Shown: in pieces, positions 26,901 through 41,499 of the stretch
Numbering within the stretch: the stretch's first letter is position 1
How the letters are laid out: every line of letters starts with the position of its first letter
Assembly: GCA_030248215.1 (NCBI GenBank)
Contig: JASANG010000295.1
Location: 398,501-462,500 of the forward strand
Origin: Enoplolaimus lenunculus
Lineage: Eukaryota; Nematoda; Enoplea; Enoplida; Thoracostomopsidae
Direction of reading: 5' to 3'
Length of the DNA stretch: 64,000 nt
Notes under the pieces: generated by a model
Database searches by the model: none
Told to the model about the DNA's origin: nothing
The model's input: only the letters and a program-made list of their open reading frames with translations
Translations under genes and position numbers: made by a program

Positions 26901-29900
26901 AAATTACGTACATATCATACGTACACATAGATGAAATTCAAATTCTGTATAAAATAATAAACTAATTATTCAAAAATTGATATGATGTCCGCGAGACTAT
27001 GAAATAAAACATTGAGCAAACATTTTGCTTTATCACGATAACTTGAAAACAACTTGGCTTAATATAGCTTATCACTCTCTCGTAGCGGTTAGGTTCAAAG
27101 GCGTAGCCAGAACAAGACATTTCCGGGGACACGCCCCCAAAGGTGCAATCGGAATTACGATTCCGATTAGAATTCCGATTCAAAATGAGTTCCGATTCCG
27201 ATTGCGCAATCAATCGGAATCGGAATTTTGGCATTTTAATTTCAATCGTACTTGTTGTGATATGTTGCATAACCAGTCGTAGTGGGACTACATGTATTGA
27301 GCGAAACTTGAACACACTTACGCAAGTAAGCTATTATGCAAATTAGTTATTAACTAACTATTCATTTATCGGTTTTGGAGGTTTGTAAACAGTTTGTTCA
27401 GATTCCTCACTCCCAAAAACCCTTCAGTAACTTTAATAATTAGTGAAATATTGCAAAAAGGCCTAATTTAGGCTTATCAATTATCCTGTTATACAAATCA
27501 GCTATTAGCAAACTATTAAATTATCGGTTTTGACGGTTCTTAGACAATTTATTTAGATTCCTCGCACCGAAGAACCCTTTATTGCTCAAATTAGATTGCG
27601 TGTAACCCTAATAATTAGTAAAATATCTTAAAAAGTCCCAATTTAGGCTTAACCAATTATGCAAATTAGCCTGTAGCTAATAAACGGCTTAAAATTTTAA
27701 AGCACTAATGTGAGATTAACACCACATGATGACAGGCTTTCAAACACAAAATTTTTATCAAATCGGTTCAGCGGTTCCTGAGATTCTTTTCGGACGGACG
27801 AACAGACGGACTATGGTTGTTAATACAAATTATCCGTATAGTCACAGAATTTGTAATTCCAATTCCGTTATAAATTTGCTGTTCCGATTTCAATTTCGGT
27901 ATAATGTAGTTTCACTTTGCACCGTAACGCCGCCCTTCGGGATTTTGGTAAAACAAGCTTTTAGATACTTTTTCAGTAGGGAAGTGCCGATTAATCGGCA
28001 TCGGTAATAATCGGCACTTTTCGTGAGTATCGGCATCGGCACTGCAAAAAAAATTGCCGATTCTTTGGCGGTACTTTTTGCAAATATACCAGTCAGTTGG
28101 AATGCTAAATTTATTCCATTGATAAACTATTTTCTGCGACTTAACCACAATTAGTTTCTAAACTCTCTCTCAAAACTACGTTCAAAAAGGTATAAAAGTT
28201 TTCGACTGATGCTACTTCCTCGTATGATACACACAAATCTACACCCCATTCCAATCGTACACAAACTTTAACTGTTTGAAAAAATTTATTCTGTGTAATT
28301 GTATCGTCGTATATAATTATAAAAATTGTTACATTTGTGACTTACCCACCATTACATATGTATATATGTAACCCAAAGCCAAAATCATTTAAAAATGAAT
28401 GGAACCGCGTCAAGCGTCATCAGACCGTTCGACCTTCTTCTGACTGACATTCACACAAATCTCAATCCCATTCCTCCAACTAACTTTAATTTTTTGATAC
28501 AATTTATTCTGTTTAATTGCATCGCCGTGCACAATTGTAAATTTGTTCCATCGATACGTTTTCAATACCGATATCGCAGCGAGGCTGATTTGCTCGAGGG
28601 TTGGAATTGTACGTGCGAACGTCGGAAACCGCTTTTTATCGGATACTTCGAAATCAAGGCATTTCTAAAACAGTAAACAAATATATTTTACGGCGAAGAT
28701 TACACAACCCAGCCGAGGGCATTTTGTTCTACGACATACATACATACATATCGTATATACGTAAATGTATATAAATTATAAGTCTTCTAACAGTATCACA
28801 TCAAATACAATACGTATATAATGGACTCCCCAAAATCTCTTGTGGTCCACCCTGTCTCAAACGCACACCGACGCCATCGTCTGTAAAAAACACGCTTGAT
28901 ACCAACGCCGTAACCTGGAGTATCATAGGTAAACTCCTTGAGCTATTTTACCCTTCGATCCCTAATGTTTTCAGACATCCTCGGAACTTGATTACTGAAA
29001 CAAGTCTAATTATTACAACACGGTATCTATGCGAAGTTGTTGAATAAAAACGATACAGTCATCTTAATTTGCACCGACCAAATTTTTAATTCCGGTAAAA
29101 ATCAACGAAAGGGGCAGTGGTTTACCCCTAGAAAAATTAAGGAGAGGCTCAGTCTCCCTGGAAATATTATGACCCCCTTAGAATATTTAGTCCAAAGGTG
29201 AAATTAAACTGTACAATTCAGTTTCGAATACGATAAAATTTAAAATTTAAACTCAAAATGCCACATTTTGAGTTTAGCGTTAACCCTAGGTTAACGCGGT
29301 GCAAATTAAGCAGCCACACACATATAAATAAAGTGTGTGTTAGATATAAATGTATATAGAGGGTAAATTTTGCGTTAACCCTACCCTAACGCATGTCACA
29401 AAGTGCTCTGTGACAAGCGTTAGGGTAGGGTTAACAGAAAAAAAGTGTTAGGGTAGGGTTAACGCGTGACAAATTTTAAATTTGTCACGCGTTAACCCTA
29501 CCTTATGACACATTTTGTGGCACGCTTTAAAATTATATTGTGAACGGCGCATTATTAGCATGTAACCAAATTTTGAAATTTCACTATAAAATTCAAAGTC
29601 CGTACAAAGCTGAGTCCTGCCGCAACAGTCCCAGTGTTTTTCTTTCGAAAATTTCCAAAATATTCCCAATTCACATATGTCAAGTCCGCCGGCAAAAAAC
29701 CGGATACCGGAACCTGATGCGGATAGTGGTTGTTTACCGGAACCGGATGTTAACCGGATAGTGTGTTTTTAAAATATATCATTTTAGCTCGTTAACGCGT
29801 CGGTAAATTTTAATTTATCTTTAGTGAACGGAATATTGCGTTTATATAAGGAGCGTGTCCTAATACTTGAAATTAATTGTGTGAAGCTGCAAATAATTGG

Positions 29901-32900
29901 TTTGTTTCGATAATAAAATCCGAATCGCTGCCTTAACCATATGCAAAAAGTACTGCTTTAAACCAATACTGTATACTTACATGTGACGGGACTGAAAACA
30001 TAACATCTCACCATATAATTTGCAATAATTTGAGATTTACGAAATCATCAGCGAAATCCAGCATCCGGCAGATGTATACCAGATATAGGAACCGGAAGCG
30101 GGTTTTTGCCGGATAGTAAACAGAAGCCGGATATCCGGTCGCACCCTGGTAATAGCATAATTTATTAGCCTATTAGGACTTTTTACAATCTTTCACTAAT
30201 TTTTAGGGTTACAAGCAATCTAATTTCACCAATACACCCCTTCGATGTTTATTTATGTAACATAACCACATCCCCATTTTTCCAACTCCCTGACTGCACA
30301 GGACGCATCTGGTTGCTGCTACAAAGAAATATTAAAATGTATATATCACCCCTCACTACTTCATAATATTAAGAAAATAACGAACCCTCCTTGTACATAA
30401 CTTGTTCTGTATTACCATATATATAGTCCACCGCCGCCAATTCTACTTCAGCAAATCTCCGCCTGATTTACTGCATTTGTTTTTGTACGAACGAACGAGC
30501 GAACAAATTTCACATGTACCTTCAAGTTCGACGTGGGTATGTAAAACTTCTAACTTCCCTCGCTGGATATCTTAGCGAACAAAAACAGGATGACAAAATT
30601 TTAACCAAAACAAAATTAAAGAAAAACATCGCAGGAAGACGAAATATACAAGCGCAGAATATAGTTTCATAACGACACAAGAGTAACGACACGATGATAG
30701 TTGAAAAGCTGTGATTCCGTGTTTAACATTCGCTAAAGAAAGTAAAGAAAATAAATTAAGTAAGATCATTTTATTTTACTTAACGTTTTGTCTATGAAAA
30801 AACTAAATAAACACTGGCGAACCGCAGGGATGGTCGGTCCCGAGACCGGCATTGAAAAGTCTCGGTCTCATTCAATATTTGGTCATCAGTGGAAAAAATT
30901 AAAATTTTCAAACTAAATTGTTTTTAATGCATTTTACCCCTAAAATTATCACAAAATATTCTGAGTTGAAAAATCGGCATCTGGTACCGGTAATCTCGCT
31001 TACCAAATTTCAAGCACTGTAAAACACAACATGAACAGCGTTTCGTTTATGGATGACATAACTTACTTAATCAGGAACGTCAAATACACATACTAAACGA
31101 ACGGGATGCAACAAAAATTCAAGTTCCGGCCAGGAAATCTGGTACTTTTCTCTGTCCGGTTCCGGTATGAAAGCCGGTATTTTGATCGCAATATCTGTTA
31201 TTCTCGGTATTAACAATTCGCAGTTTTAAAAGCTAAAATTAAACTTGCGTAATAAACTTCAACATTTCGAGCTAATCAGTACGTAAAGGGCGCTACCAAA
31301 TCTAGAAATTTCACGGAATTTTTTCAAAGTTCTCTAGGCCTTCAATTCACATAAAAGCAGTAGTTGTCTCATGGCAACATATTTGATGCCAAATCTTTGA
31401 AAAGACGCTACGGTGCGCTAAAAATTAATTTTTCGGTAAATTACTTTTTTCAGTATAGGTATATCCTGTTCCGGTGGAAACTCCTGTATTCATTTCAATT
31501 TCCCGTTCCGATTCCGTTTCCGAAATTTGGAAATTTTGGTTGCACCGTGATACTGAAACCTCTTACGTACAGATTTGTAAAAACGAATAAGCAACACTTC
31601 TAGTTACTTAACCGGACTTACCTAACAAAATCACACTTATATTATTACTAATCAAAGAATGTTTTGATATCCGCTTCGGGTCCTGCCATCTACTCTGAAA
31701 AATAATGCCTTTAACATCCGATCGCACCCCGAACCCGGAACAAAAGCAATTCTTAGACCAAAGGCCAGCTCGACATGCTAGGGAAAGGCAAAAAGTTCAA
31801 GAGGGACCTGCGAAAATTTCACAAGACTAATAAATATACATGCGAGCTAAACTTTTTGGGTTCCAAAACTTTTCCAGGAGTGCCGAACACCGCTACTAGG
31901 CCCCTCCTGCTATGGGTCCGCCCTTTGTTCATTTAACTCTACACATTTGAAAATTAATACCCCCGGCTTAAATCGAAGTAAGTATACAAATTATTTCAAA
32001 ATTGAATATTAATACTTTCCCCGCATCAGCCGTATAATTATTACTAAACTACTCTGACGGGTATTTTCAAGTTTTAATACACAGTAGGCGATATATAGGC
32101 AGACATTGCTTGCTTACTCTTTCGTATAAATATGACACTATCACAACTATGAAACGCACAACAATGAATAAATACTCATTATGCGACTGGAAGGGGCTCC
32201 ATACAAGCAACTAATTACCTTAAAGATAAATATATCAACAACCTTAAACTACGCATGGTTCCTGTTACTACAAATACAAGGGGGCCATTCAGGCCTTGCC
32301 TCGTAACAAGGACCAAAACTAAAATTTTGTAATTAGATCTAGTACTAAAATTGTGTTTCACTTGTTGCTCGTTCGGCTTGGCAGCTTTTTTGCACTATTA
32401 TATCTACGTCCTGTGTGGCAGAAAAATTTGATCCAGCCAGAGTTGTTTAGTCCATAAGACCAGAAAAGGAGGCATCACACCAGCAATGAAATACTTTCAA
32501 AATATATACATCAAACATTAGGATAATAAATTTCCTACTATGGTCGATACTGAGAGTACCAATCAGTTACCCAACACTTATATAAACGCATCAACCACAA
32601 TAATTAAGGGACTCGAACTACGATATTTCACAATTAATCATTTCATTTGTAACATTTGTTTTGTAGAATGAGCTACACAGCTGCGAACGCTTAAAAACTG
32701 TAGGTTGCGTAAAATGCTCATAACCCTAATCCAGAAACTGTTTAAACATTGTACCTCCATAATTTTCAATCGTATAAACATTGTTTATCTAAATTCATCC
32801 CAAATTCCATAAACGACACCGAAATTCTCGTCTCTACGATGTTGCCTGCCCAAACCAAACCTCGAGCTCAACCAAGACTTTCCCCCCAACACTACACACG

Positions 32901-35900
32901 TATTATATACATACGTATATGAGCCTGCTGCATTTCATTAAAAACTCAACTTTACGGATTCCCTGAATATAACTACAGCATACACTGTTTCAGTAGCGTG
33001 GACCATCGTCATGATTTCATTGCTGTACTGAACGAATAATCTTGCAGCTCGATTTCGAGTATATTTAAGCATCGTATCCAATCCCCGCAGAAATGTAATT
33101 TCTTTCAATTCATCAAAACAAGTACGTATCTCTAAGCATTCAAATTTTGCACATATTAAATTTTGAACTTGTCCCGAGAATTACCAGACTGAGTTGATGT
33201 ATACTTGTTATTGAAAATAATCATATCTTCAGATGCCAATAGTGACATTTCATTAATCAATCGATCACAATGTCGTAGCACAAGTTGCAAATATATATTT
33301 TGCCAAGAACTTATCTTCATTAAGTCGCTAAATCTTAGAAAATTTTCCAAGTCGCTCAAACTTTCAATACTGCTATATTTCAGCTATTACGATTACAATT
33401 GCGTAAAATACTTACGTAATAAACCATAGCTACCAGATGCCATCACAGATGGCGTATTGGCGCTCTCAGTACTCGAAATATTTTGTTGTTAGTTTACTAG
33501 GAAAAATAAATGATGCCCACCGTCGCCCCCAAAATATCTTCGGGACCGTCAGTCACAGACACTTAGACATAGGACCGTATTCTCAAATGCGAATAGCATC
33601 TATCACTAGTTAGCGATACGTTTTGAAACTGCCGAACCTCAGCCATTGCGGATCTAAAAATCTGTACAAAAGTAGGACAAATCAAATGCGAAAATTGTGC
33701 TGAATTTCGAACCTCATCATGTACTGTTTCGAAAGGTCCAAGACCTATCACCAACTGGTGACAGGTTATACACACATTTGAGAAGACGGGCCCTAATCAT
33801 ATGTAATAATTCCAAATATAATGTTTACACGGACGTAAACAGGATGTTGCAAAGAACGGACTACGTTCGTTCAAAATTTCACTGGGTGGGATTGATTTTG
33901 GAGTCTCACGTCACAAAAGAAGTCCTTAAAAGCATTGGACAAAAACTACAAGCGGGGGCTGACCCCTAAACAACCCCTCCCTCTGAATGCCCTTGAATTT
34001 ATATACGAATATTTCGCACTGACAACTCAAAATATTTTTCTAAACTGCCGTATAAAATCTATCAAATACGATCACATGTCTAGAAGCGCCGCCAATCGAC
34101 AACGTCAGACTTAATTTTTATTTTAATTTATTACAAAACTGCAAATGGGGGTGAGAAAAAGTTGACAGTCATCATGAAGATCTACAACACTTCTGAAATG
34201 AGCCCAAGACAAACACCAATATTTTAACCGGGAATCGAAACAAACACAAAACTCGACGTTTTATATTCAAGAGTCCACCGCTTTAACCACTGCAACGCAT
34301 GTCATATATGCACAGTGCGCAAACGGAATAACCGAACCTGAACTGGTTCAAAATATACAATTTGAATCATCACAAGGAAGTTTTATGCAAAAATATATAG
34401 AATAACCGGAATACCCGAATACGAATACAACGCCAACCAACTAACCACCAACGAAGTGTCATACCGCAATCATTCACAGAATACCAATGAAAACGCGCCA
34501 TTTTCCGCAAGGTATTTATTGGGTAAAGCCCGGCGAATTTGCTCACAAAAAATATATTTTGCCTACAAAAAGTATTTTTTGCCGAACGTACGCCCAGTCG
34601 TTCAAGGATACACCGAACGTTTTTGGATCCGAAAACTGACCAGTTGGTTTATCTTGACTTTTATAAACGAAATAAGCGTAGCTTTCATTTTAAGATTCTA
34701 TGTTTTTTCAATTCACGATCGAGCCTATATTCGCGTTTTTGTAAACGATAACGATATTCAAATTCTTTTGTTACGTTACAGAATGCGGGCAAACGTTTTC
34801 AACATATTATGCTTCCCTACTATATGTTTCATTTAATACTGCAATTGTGGCAAAATCGTAAAAGTCTTCGAACATTTCCCGTACGCAGTTTCTATATGAT
34901 ACGCTCTGCAAACCGTGTAGTATATCTAGCGGCCTGAACGAACAATGGGTTCAGGTCTGATTTTGAAAAACCCAGCCCACATACATCGAATTAAAAACAA
35001 ACCCTGCTCACCCAAACCTACCAACTCGCCCTTTCGTTGTTATCCATTGCCAAATCAGACCCCACTAATATGTATACTGAAGAGACTATTTTTTCAACAT
35101 GTGCACCCAGACCCTTACTTAGCGCGAAGAATTTTTGAGCTAAAATACAAAGGAACACGCCGAATATCCAGATCCAGCTCTACCATTCAACAATGAACTG
35201 GACAAAACTCAATGATTCATAGACCTGTACAACAGACAACTCTTTTTCATCTAACCTACCATAATGAAGGCGAAACTTTTAACCGGACGTGAATTTTAAA
35301 TGAACATCCGGATCAGGGTTGGAACGAGCCTGCGTCAAAACTGTGGTCCCACGAGCCGAAATAAATCGGAGCAGTGCGTGACATCTTTTTGTCCCATGAG
35401 CCCATGAAATTGGCTGCTGGTTTAATATTATAATACCGTTTAAATACGCATTTTTGAACCGTAATTTCTTTCAATTTTCATAAATACTGCGATCATGGCG
35501 CAGCAAGGATTTTTAAAAGTAGGGCTACGTTCTGCAAAAATGTCGAATGAGAGTTTCTTGAGTTCCTAAATAGCAATCATTTGCACCTACACAGATGTAA
35601 AAAAAAATTGTAGTCCACTGTGCTAACAAGCGAGCTTGTTGGTTATCTAGAATGTTGAGCTGCAGACGTTTCTGCTGCTACTTCAAAAAAATCTGTTAAT
35701 TACTCGCATGAAAACACAGTACTACTTCTATTGTTATCCAAGCTCACTTACTCGACGCGGGCTTGAAATACAAGCGATTACGGAAGAGTGTAAGCGGCAT
35801 TTTTGTGAAGGTAAGGTGGCAACATAGTAACCGGGACTCATAGCCTTTTGCATCTGTCTGTCGTTGGAGGTCATTCGGCAAAATTGAAAAAGCCGAATCG

Positions 35901-38900
35901 AACAATGTTCTGCAATACGTATATGTTTGAATTTTCAAACAATAAAAATTTTAAATAACTTCTAATATAAATTAATATTTTTGTTTCCGGTGACAAATCT
36001 TAGATATGAGGCACGGCGCGAAATAATTGCGTTTGCGAAAACATAGATTATTAGTTGGAATACTAAATGTCATTAGTTTTTTTGCAGGTCGGAAAACAAC
36101 GCTACAATTTTACTAAGTTTTGGCTTTGCGTTGGTATTCCTAAAACAATCGATCTATATATCACAAATTTGCAAAATGCAAGTCTCCGATTCGCATTCAA
36201 AACATTAGCAATGAATGAAAACTCGGTACCACTCTGAATGCTACCCCACCATTTACCAACTCAGTCACACACCGCAATAATACACAGAACGCCAGCAATG
36301 AATGAAAATTCGGTACCACTCTGAATGCTACCCCACCATTTGCCAACTCAGTCACACACCGCAATAATACACAGAACGCCAGCAATGAATGAAAATTCGG
36401 TACCACTCTGAATGCTACCCCACCATTTACCAACTCAGTCACACACCGCAATAATACACAGAACGCCAGCAATGAATGAAAATTCGGTACCATTCTGAAT
36501 GCTACCCCACCATTTACCAACTCAGTCACACACCGCAATAATACACAGAACGCCAGCAATGAATGAAAATTCGGTACCATTGTGAATGCTACCCCACCAT
36601 TTGCCAACTCAGTCACACACCGCAATAATACACAGAACGCCAGCAATGAATGAAAATTCGGTACCACTCTGAATGCTACCCCACCATTTGCCAACTCAGT
36701 GACACACCGCAATAATACACAGAACGCCGGCAATGAATGAAAATTCGGTACCACTCTGAATGCTACCCCACCATTTGCCAACTCAGTGACACACCGCAAT
36801 AATACACAGAACGCCGGCAATGAATGAAAACTCGGTACCACTCTGAATGCTACCCCACCATTTACCAACTCAGTCACACACCGCAATAATACACAGAACG
36901 CCAGCAATGAATGAAAACTCGGTACCACTCTGAATGCTACCCCACCATTTACCAACTCAGTCACACACCGCAATAATACACAGAACGCCAGCAATGAATG
37001 AAAATTCGGTACCACTCTGAATGCTACCCCACCATTTGCCAACTCAGTCACACACCGCAATAATACACAGAACGCCAGCAATGAATGAAAATTCGGTACC
37101 ACTCTGAATGCTACCCCACCATTTACCAACTCAGTCACACACCGCAATAATACACAGAACGCCAGCAATGAATGAAAATTGGTACCATTCTGAATGCTAC
37201 CCCACCATTTACCAACTCAGTCACAAACCGCAATAATACACACAACGCCAGCAATGAATGAAAATTCGGTACCACTCTGAATGCTACCCCACCATTTGCC
37301 AACTCAGTCACACACCGCAATAATACACAGAACGCCAGCAATGAATGAAAATTCGGTACCACTCTGAATGCTACCCCACCATAGACACACGAACAGGGAG
37401 AAGGACGGAATTACCAACTCAGTCACACACCGCAATAATACACAGAACGCCAGCAATGAATGAAAATTCGGTACCATTCTGAATGCTACCCCACCATTTG
37501 CCAACTCAGTGACACATCGCAATAATACACAGAACGCCGGCAATGAATAGAAAATACGGTACCACTCAGAATGCTACCCCACCATTTGCCAACTCAGTGA
37601 CACACCGCAATAATACACAGAACGCCGGCAATGAATGAAAACAAATAAACAAAAAAAATTCGGTACCACTCTGAATGCTACCCCACCATTTGCCAACTCA
37701 GTGACACACCGCAATAATACACAGAACGCCGGCAATGAATGAAAATTCGGTACCACTCTGAATGCTACCCCACCATTTGCCAACTCAGTGACACACCGCA
37801 ATAATACACAGAACGCCGGCAATGAATGAAAATTCGGTACCACTCTGAATGCTACCCCACCATTTGCCAACTCAGTGACACCGCAATAATACACAGAACG
37901 CCGGCAATGAATGAAAATTCGGTACCACTCTGAATGCTACCCCACCATTTGCCAACTCAGTGACACCGCAATAATACACAGAACGCCGGCAATGAATGAA
38001 AATTCGGTACCACTCTGAATGCTACCCTACCATTTGCCAACTCAGTGACACACCGCAATAATACACAGAACGCCGGCAATGAATGAAAACTCGGTACCAC
38101 TCTGAATGCTACCCCACCATTTACTAACTCAGTCACACACCGCAATAATACACAGAACGCCAGCAATGAATGAAAACTCGGTACCACTCTGAATGCTACC
38201 CCACCATTTACCAACTCAGTCACACACCGCAATAATACACAGAACGCCAGCAATGAATGAAAATTCGGTACCACTCTGAATGCTACCCCACCATTTGCCA
38301 ACTCAGTCACACACCGCAATAATACACAGAACGCCAGCAATGAATGAAAATTCGGTACCACTCTGAATGCTACCCCACCATTTACCAACTCAGTCACACA
38401 CCGCAATAATACACAGAACGCCAGCAATGAATGAAAATTCGGTACCATTCTGAATGCTACCCCACCATTTGCCAACTCAGTGACACATCGCAATAATACA
38501 CAGAACGCCGGCAATGAATGAAAATTCGGTACCACTCTGAATGCTACCCCACCATTTGACAACTCAGTGACACACCGCAATAATACATAGAACGCCGGCA
38601 ATGAATGAAAATTCGGTACCACTCTGAATGCTACCCCACCATTTGCCAACTCAGTGACACACCGCAATAATACACAGAACGCCGGCAATGAATGAAAATT
38701 CGGTACCACTCTGAATGCTACCCCACCATTTGCCAACTCAGTGACACACCGCAATAATACACAGAACGCCGGCAATGAATGAAAATTCGGTACCACTCTG
38801 AATGCTACCCCACCATTTGCCAACTCAGTGACACCGCAATAATACACAGAACGCCGGCAATGAATGAAAATTCGGTACCACTCTGAATGCTACCCCACCA

Positions 38901-41462
38901 TTTGCCAACTCAGTGACACACCGCAATAATACACAGAACGCCGGCAATGAATGAAAATTCGGTACCACTCTGAATGCTACCCCACCATTTGCCAACTCAG
39001 TCACACACCGCAATAATACACAGAACGCCAGCAATGAATCAAAATTCGGTACCACTCTGAATGCTACCCCACCATTTGCCAGCTCAGTGACACACCGCAA
39101 TAATACACAGAACGCCGGCAATGAATGAAAATTCGGTACCACTCTGAATGCTACCCCACCATTTGCCAACTCAGTGACACACCGCAATAATACACAGAAC
39201 GCCGGCAATGAATGAAAATTCGGTACCACTCTGAATGCTACCCCACCATTTGCCAACTCAGTGACACCGCAATAATACACAGAACGCCGGCAATGAATGA
39301 AAATTCGGTACCACTCTGAATGCTACCCCACCATTTGCCAACTCAGTCACATACCGCAATAATACACAGAACGCCAGCAATGAATGAAAATTCGGTACTA
39401 TTCAGAACGCTACCATACCATTTTGCCAACTCATTGACACACCGCAATAATACACAGAACGCCACGGACAACTCGTTCCTTCTCGCCCAGCCTACCATCT
39501 CGTCCTTCCCTTGCCCTTTACCAAAACTTGGCCTTGTAAATAAATTGAAATCCAACCTCGTCGCACACGATAAGATTTTTGATTCTTATTATGCCGGCGG
39601 TCAATATTTATCTTCGGGTATATTGCTTAAATTCAAACAACTCAAACCGCAAAACCATGCGCTGGCAAGGTTTAATTAAAGGAAAACGCGGTATATAAAT
39701 AACCAACTAGTAACCCGGTTGAATATATATACATATAGTTTGTTTCTCTGGGCAACATAAACATAAATAACAGACTAGGCAGATTAAGTAAATACGCACC
39801 CCCCAGCTTGCGTTTGCCCAAGAATGGTTCGATTTTAAAAAATTTTGCATATTCAAGCTTCTCATGGCCTCTCCTCATCATTTCACGCCTAAATTTGAAA
39901 ATTTGAAAAATTCGATTTTTTTCAAGGTCCCAAGGTCCCCCTTAAGACCCAAAAAAATTTTTCGTCAAAATATTCGAAAAACTATATATTATTTTCAATG
40001 GAGCTTGATGAGCTGAGTCGAATGGTGTTAAAGTTACCGTAATCAGACGATTGGTTAGCGAATTATGATCAAATAACTGATTTGGCGCCGTAACAAATCG
40101 TTGGCAACGCACCAAATCAGTTATATTTGACAATAGCTCGTTTACCATTCATCTGATTGCGAAAAATTTAACACCACTGGACTCAGCTCCGCATGCTGCA
40201 TCAAATGGTATATCACTTGACAAACTTTTTGACAAAAAAATTTTGGGTCCCAAGGGGGGACATTACCTATGACATTACAAAATCGAATTTTTCAAAAATT
40301 CAAATTTAAGTGTGAAATGGTCAGGGGAAATCATGAGAAGCTCAAATATGCAAAAAATTTTATATCTAACGATTTTTGGGTAAACGCGGGCTGGGGAAGG
40401 ATAACCGAGAAAATACGATATGCGTTCCTGTATGTTTCATTTCACAACACAACAAATACTACCAAGAATCCCACCGGAAAAATACTTATTGAATCGAAAT
40501 CGAAACCGAAATTTTGAATATTTTGTTGGTCAAAGGTTCCACTGGGCGCGAAGATAAGCGAAAGGCAAATGGGTATAGCCTCCAACGAAATTTATTTCCC
40601 ATTGAATAGTTTTATTAATTCCAGATGTGAACTCAATGCTTTCGACCATCTAACATACATAATAAGCTACGTATTTGCGGTCAACCTTAACAAATTCTTT
40701 TTCAAAAACCCTGACAAGGAACCAAAATTGTTCACCAACTCATGGACCGAATATATTTTATCATTTACATATTGATTACAAGACAACACAATGCATATAC
40801 CGATAGATAACTCATTAGCACGCAACATAATCACTGTTTTACATATCCCCTTAGCCAAACCAAATTTTTATCCAGACAACGTGATTTCAATTGCTACAAA
40901 TTACCATTATGTTTAAGCTTAATACAATATCAAATCGCAAGTCACGCAATATTGATTACATATAAACCGTTCGTTATTCTTGTCAAAACACATCATCTAC
41001 GCATCTTATCCGTTTGAACTACAAATCCAAAGGGAGTGATTCAAACCATGATGGGCTTCGACGTCCTAATACAAGGCAAAACCAATATTTTGTATTAAGA
41101 TTTAGTAGCAAAATTGCGCCGCTTGGTCTCTAGCTCAGATTTCGCCACTATTAAATATTTCACCTCCGTCATAAATCTCTGGCTCCGCATCTGTACACAA
41201 GCTCTACATATACGGGAAAAATATTTTTTTTACCATTTTCACTACGTGTAGATCACATCTAAAATCTCATAATCACAATCTCAATATATAGATAAAGCAC
41301 GTAAAATCAATATCCTTAGAGAGCTCTCCGTCTAAACCATCTACAATATCTATGCTATTTTCAAACTTAACATAGCTAGATAACCATACGCATACAGTAG
41401 CACACTACGTTCCATCCAAATATCTGAGACTACCTCGCAAGCCACACGACCGCAAATTCTTG

Positions 41463-41499
<37 letters not shown>

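Larger units (their letters stand above)
24529..28484. other. 4-kb intron of cyclase gene
   Basis: Contains a hAT-like copy near 24,586-24,980, a foldback element at about 26,090-26,600, the nested element 27139-27926 and the pseudo-exon at 28,150-28,340. Exon phases on either side match, so no exon is missing. Confidence 0.6.

Noticed and set aside
29374-29502. Interstitial telomere repeat
   Set aside because: The TTAGGGTAGGG words occur only as palindrome arms, not as head-to-tail hexamers.
33000-33360. Open stretch on the minus strand, helical in look
   Set aside because: Two different frames, no recognisable domain, and the cyclase exons on either side already join in phase.
34456-34836. 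126-codon plus-strand frame
   Set aside because: No recognisable motif, and a second overlapping frame is also open. Probably chance or a decayed repeat.
36197-39343. Long minus-strand open frames of 296 and 323 codons in the 87-bp array
   Set aside because: The unit is a multiple of three, so any frame open in one unit stays open. The peptide is a plain 29-residue repeat and frames break wherever unit length changes.
36197-39465. CRISPR-like array
   Set aside because: Repeats abut directly with no spacers, and the sequence is animal nuclear DNA.
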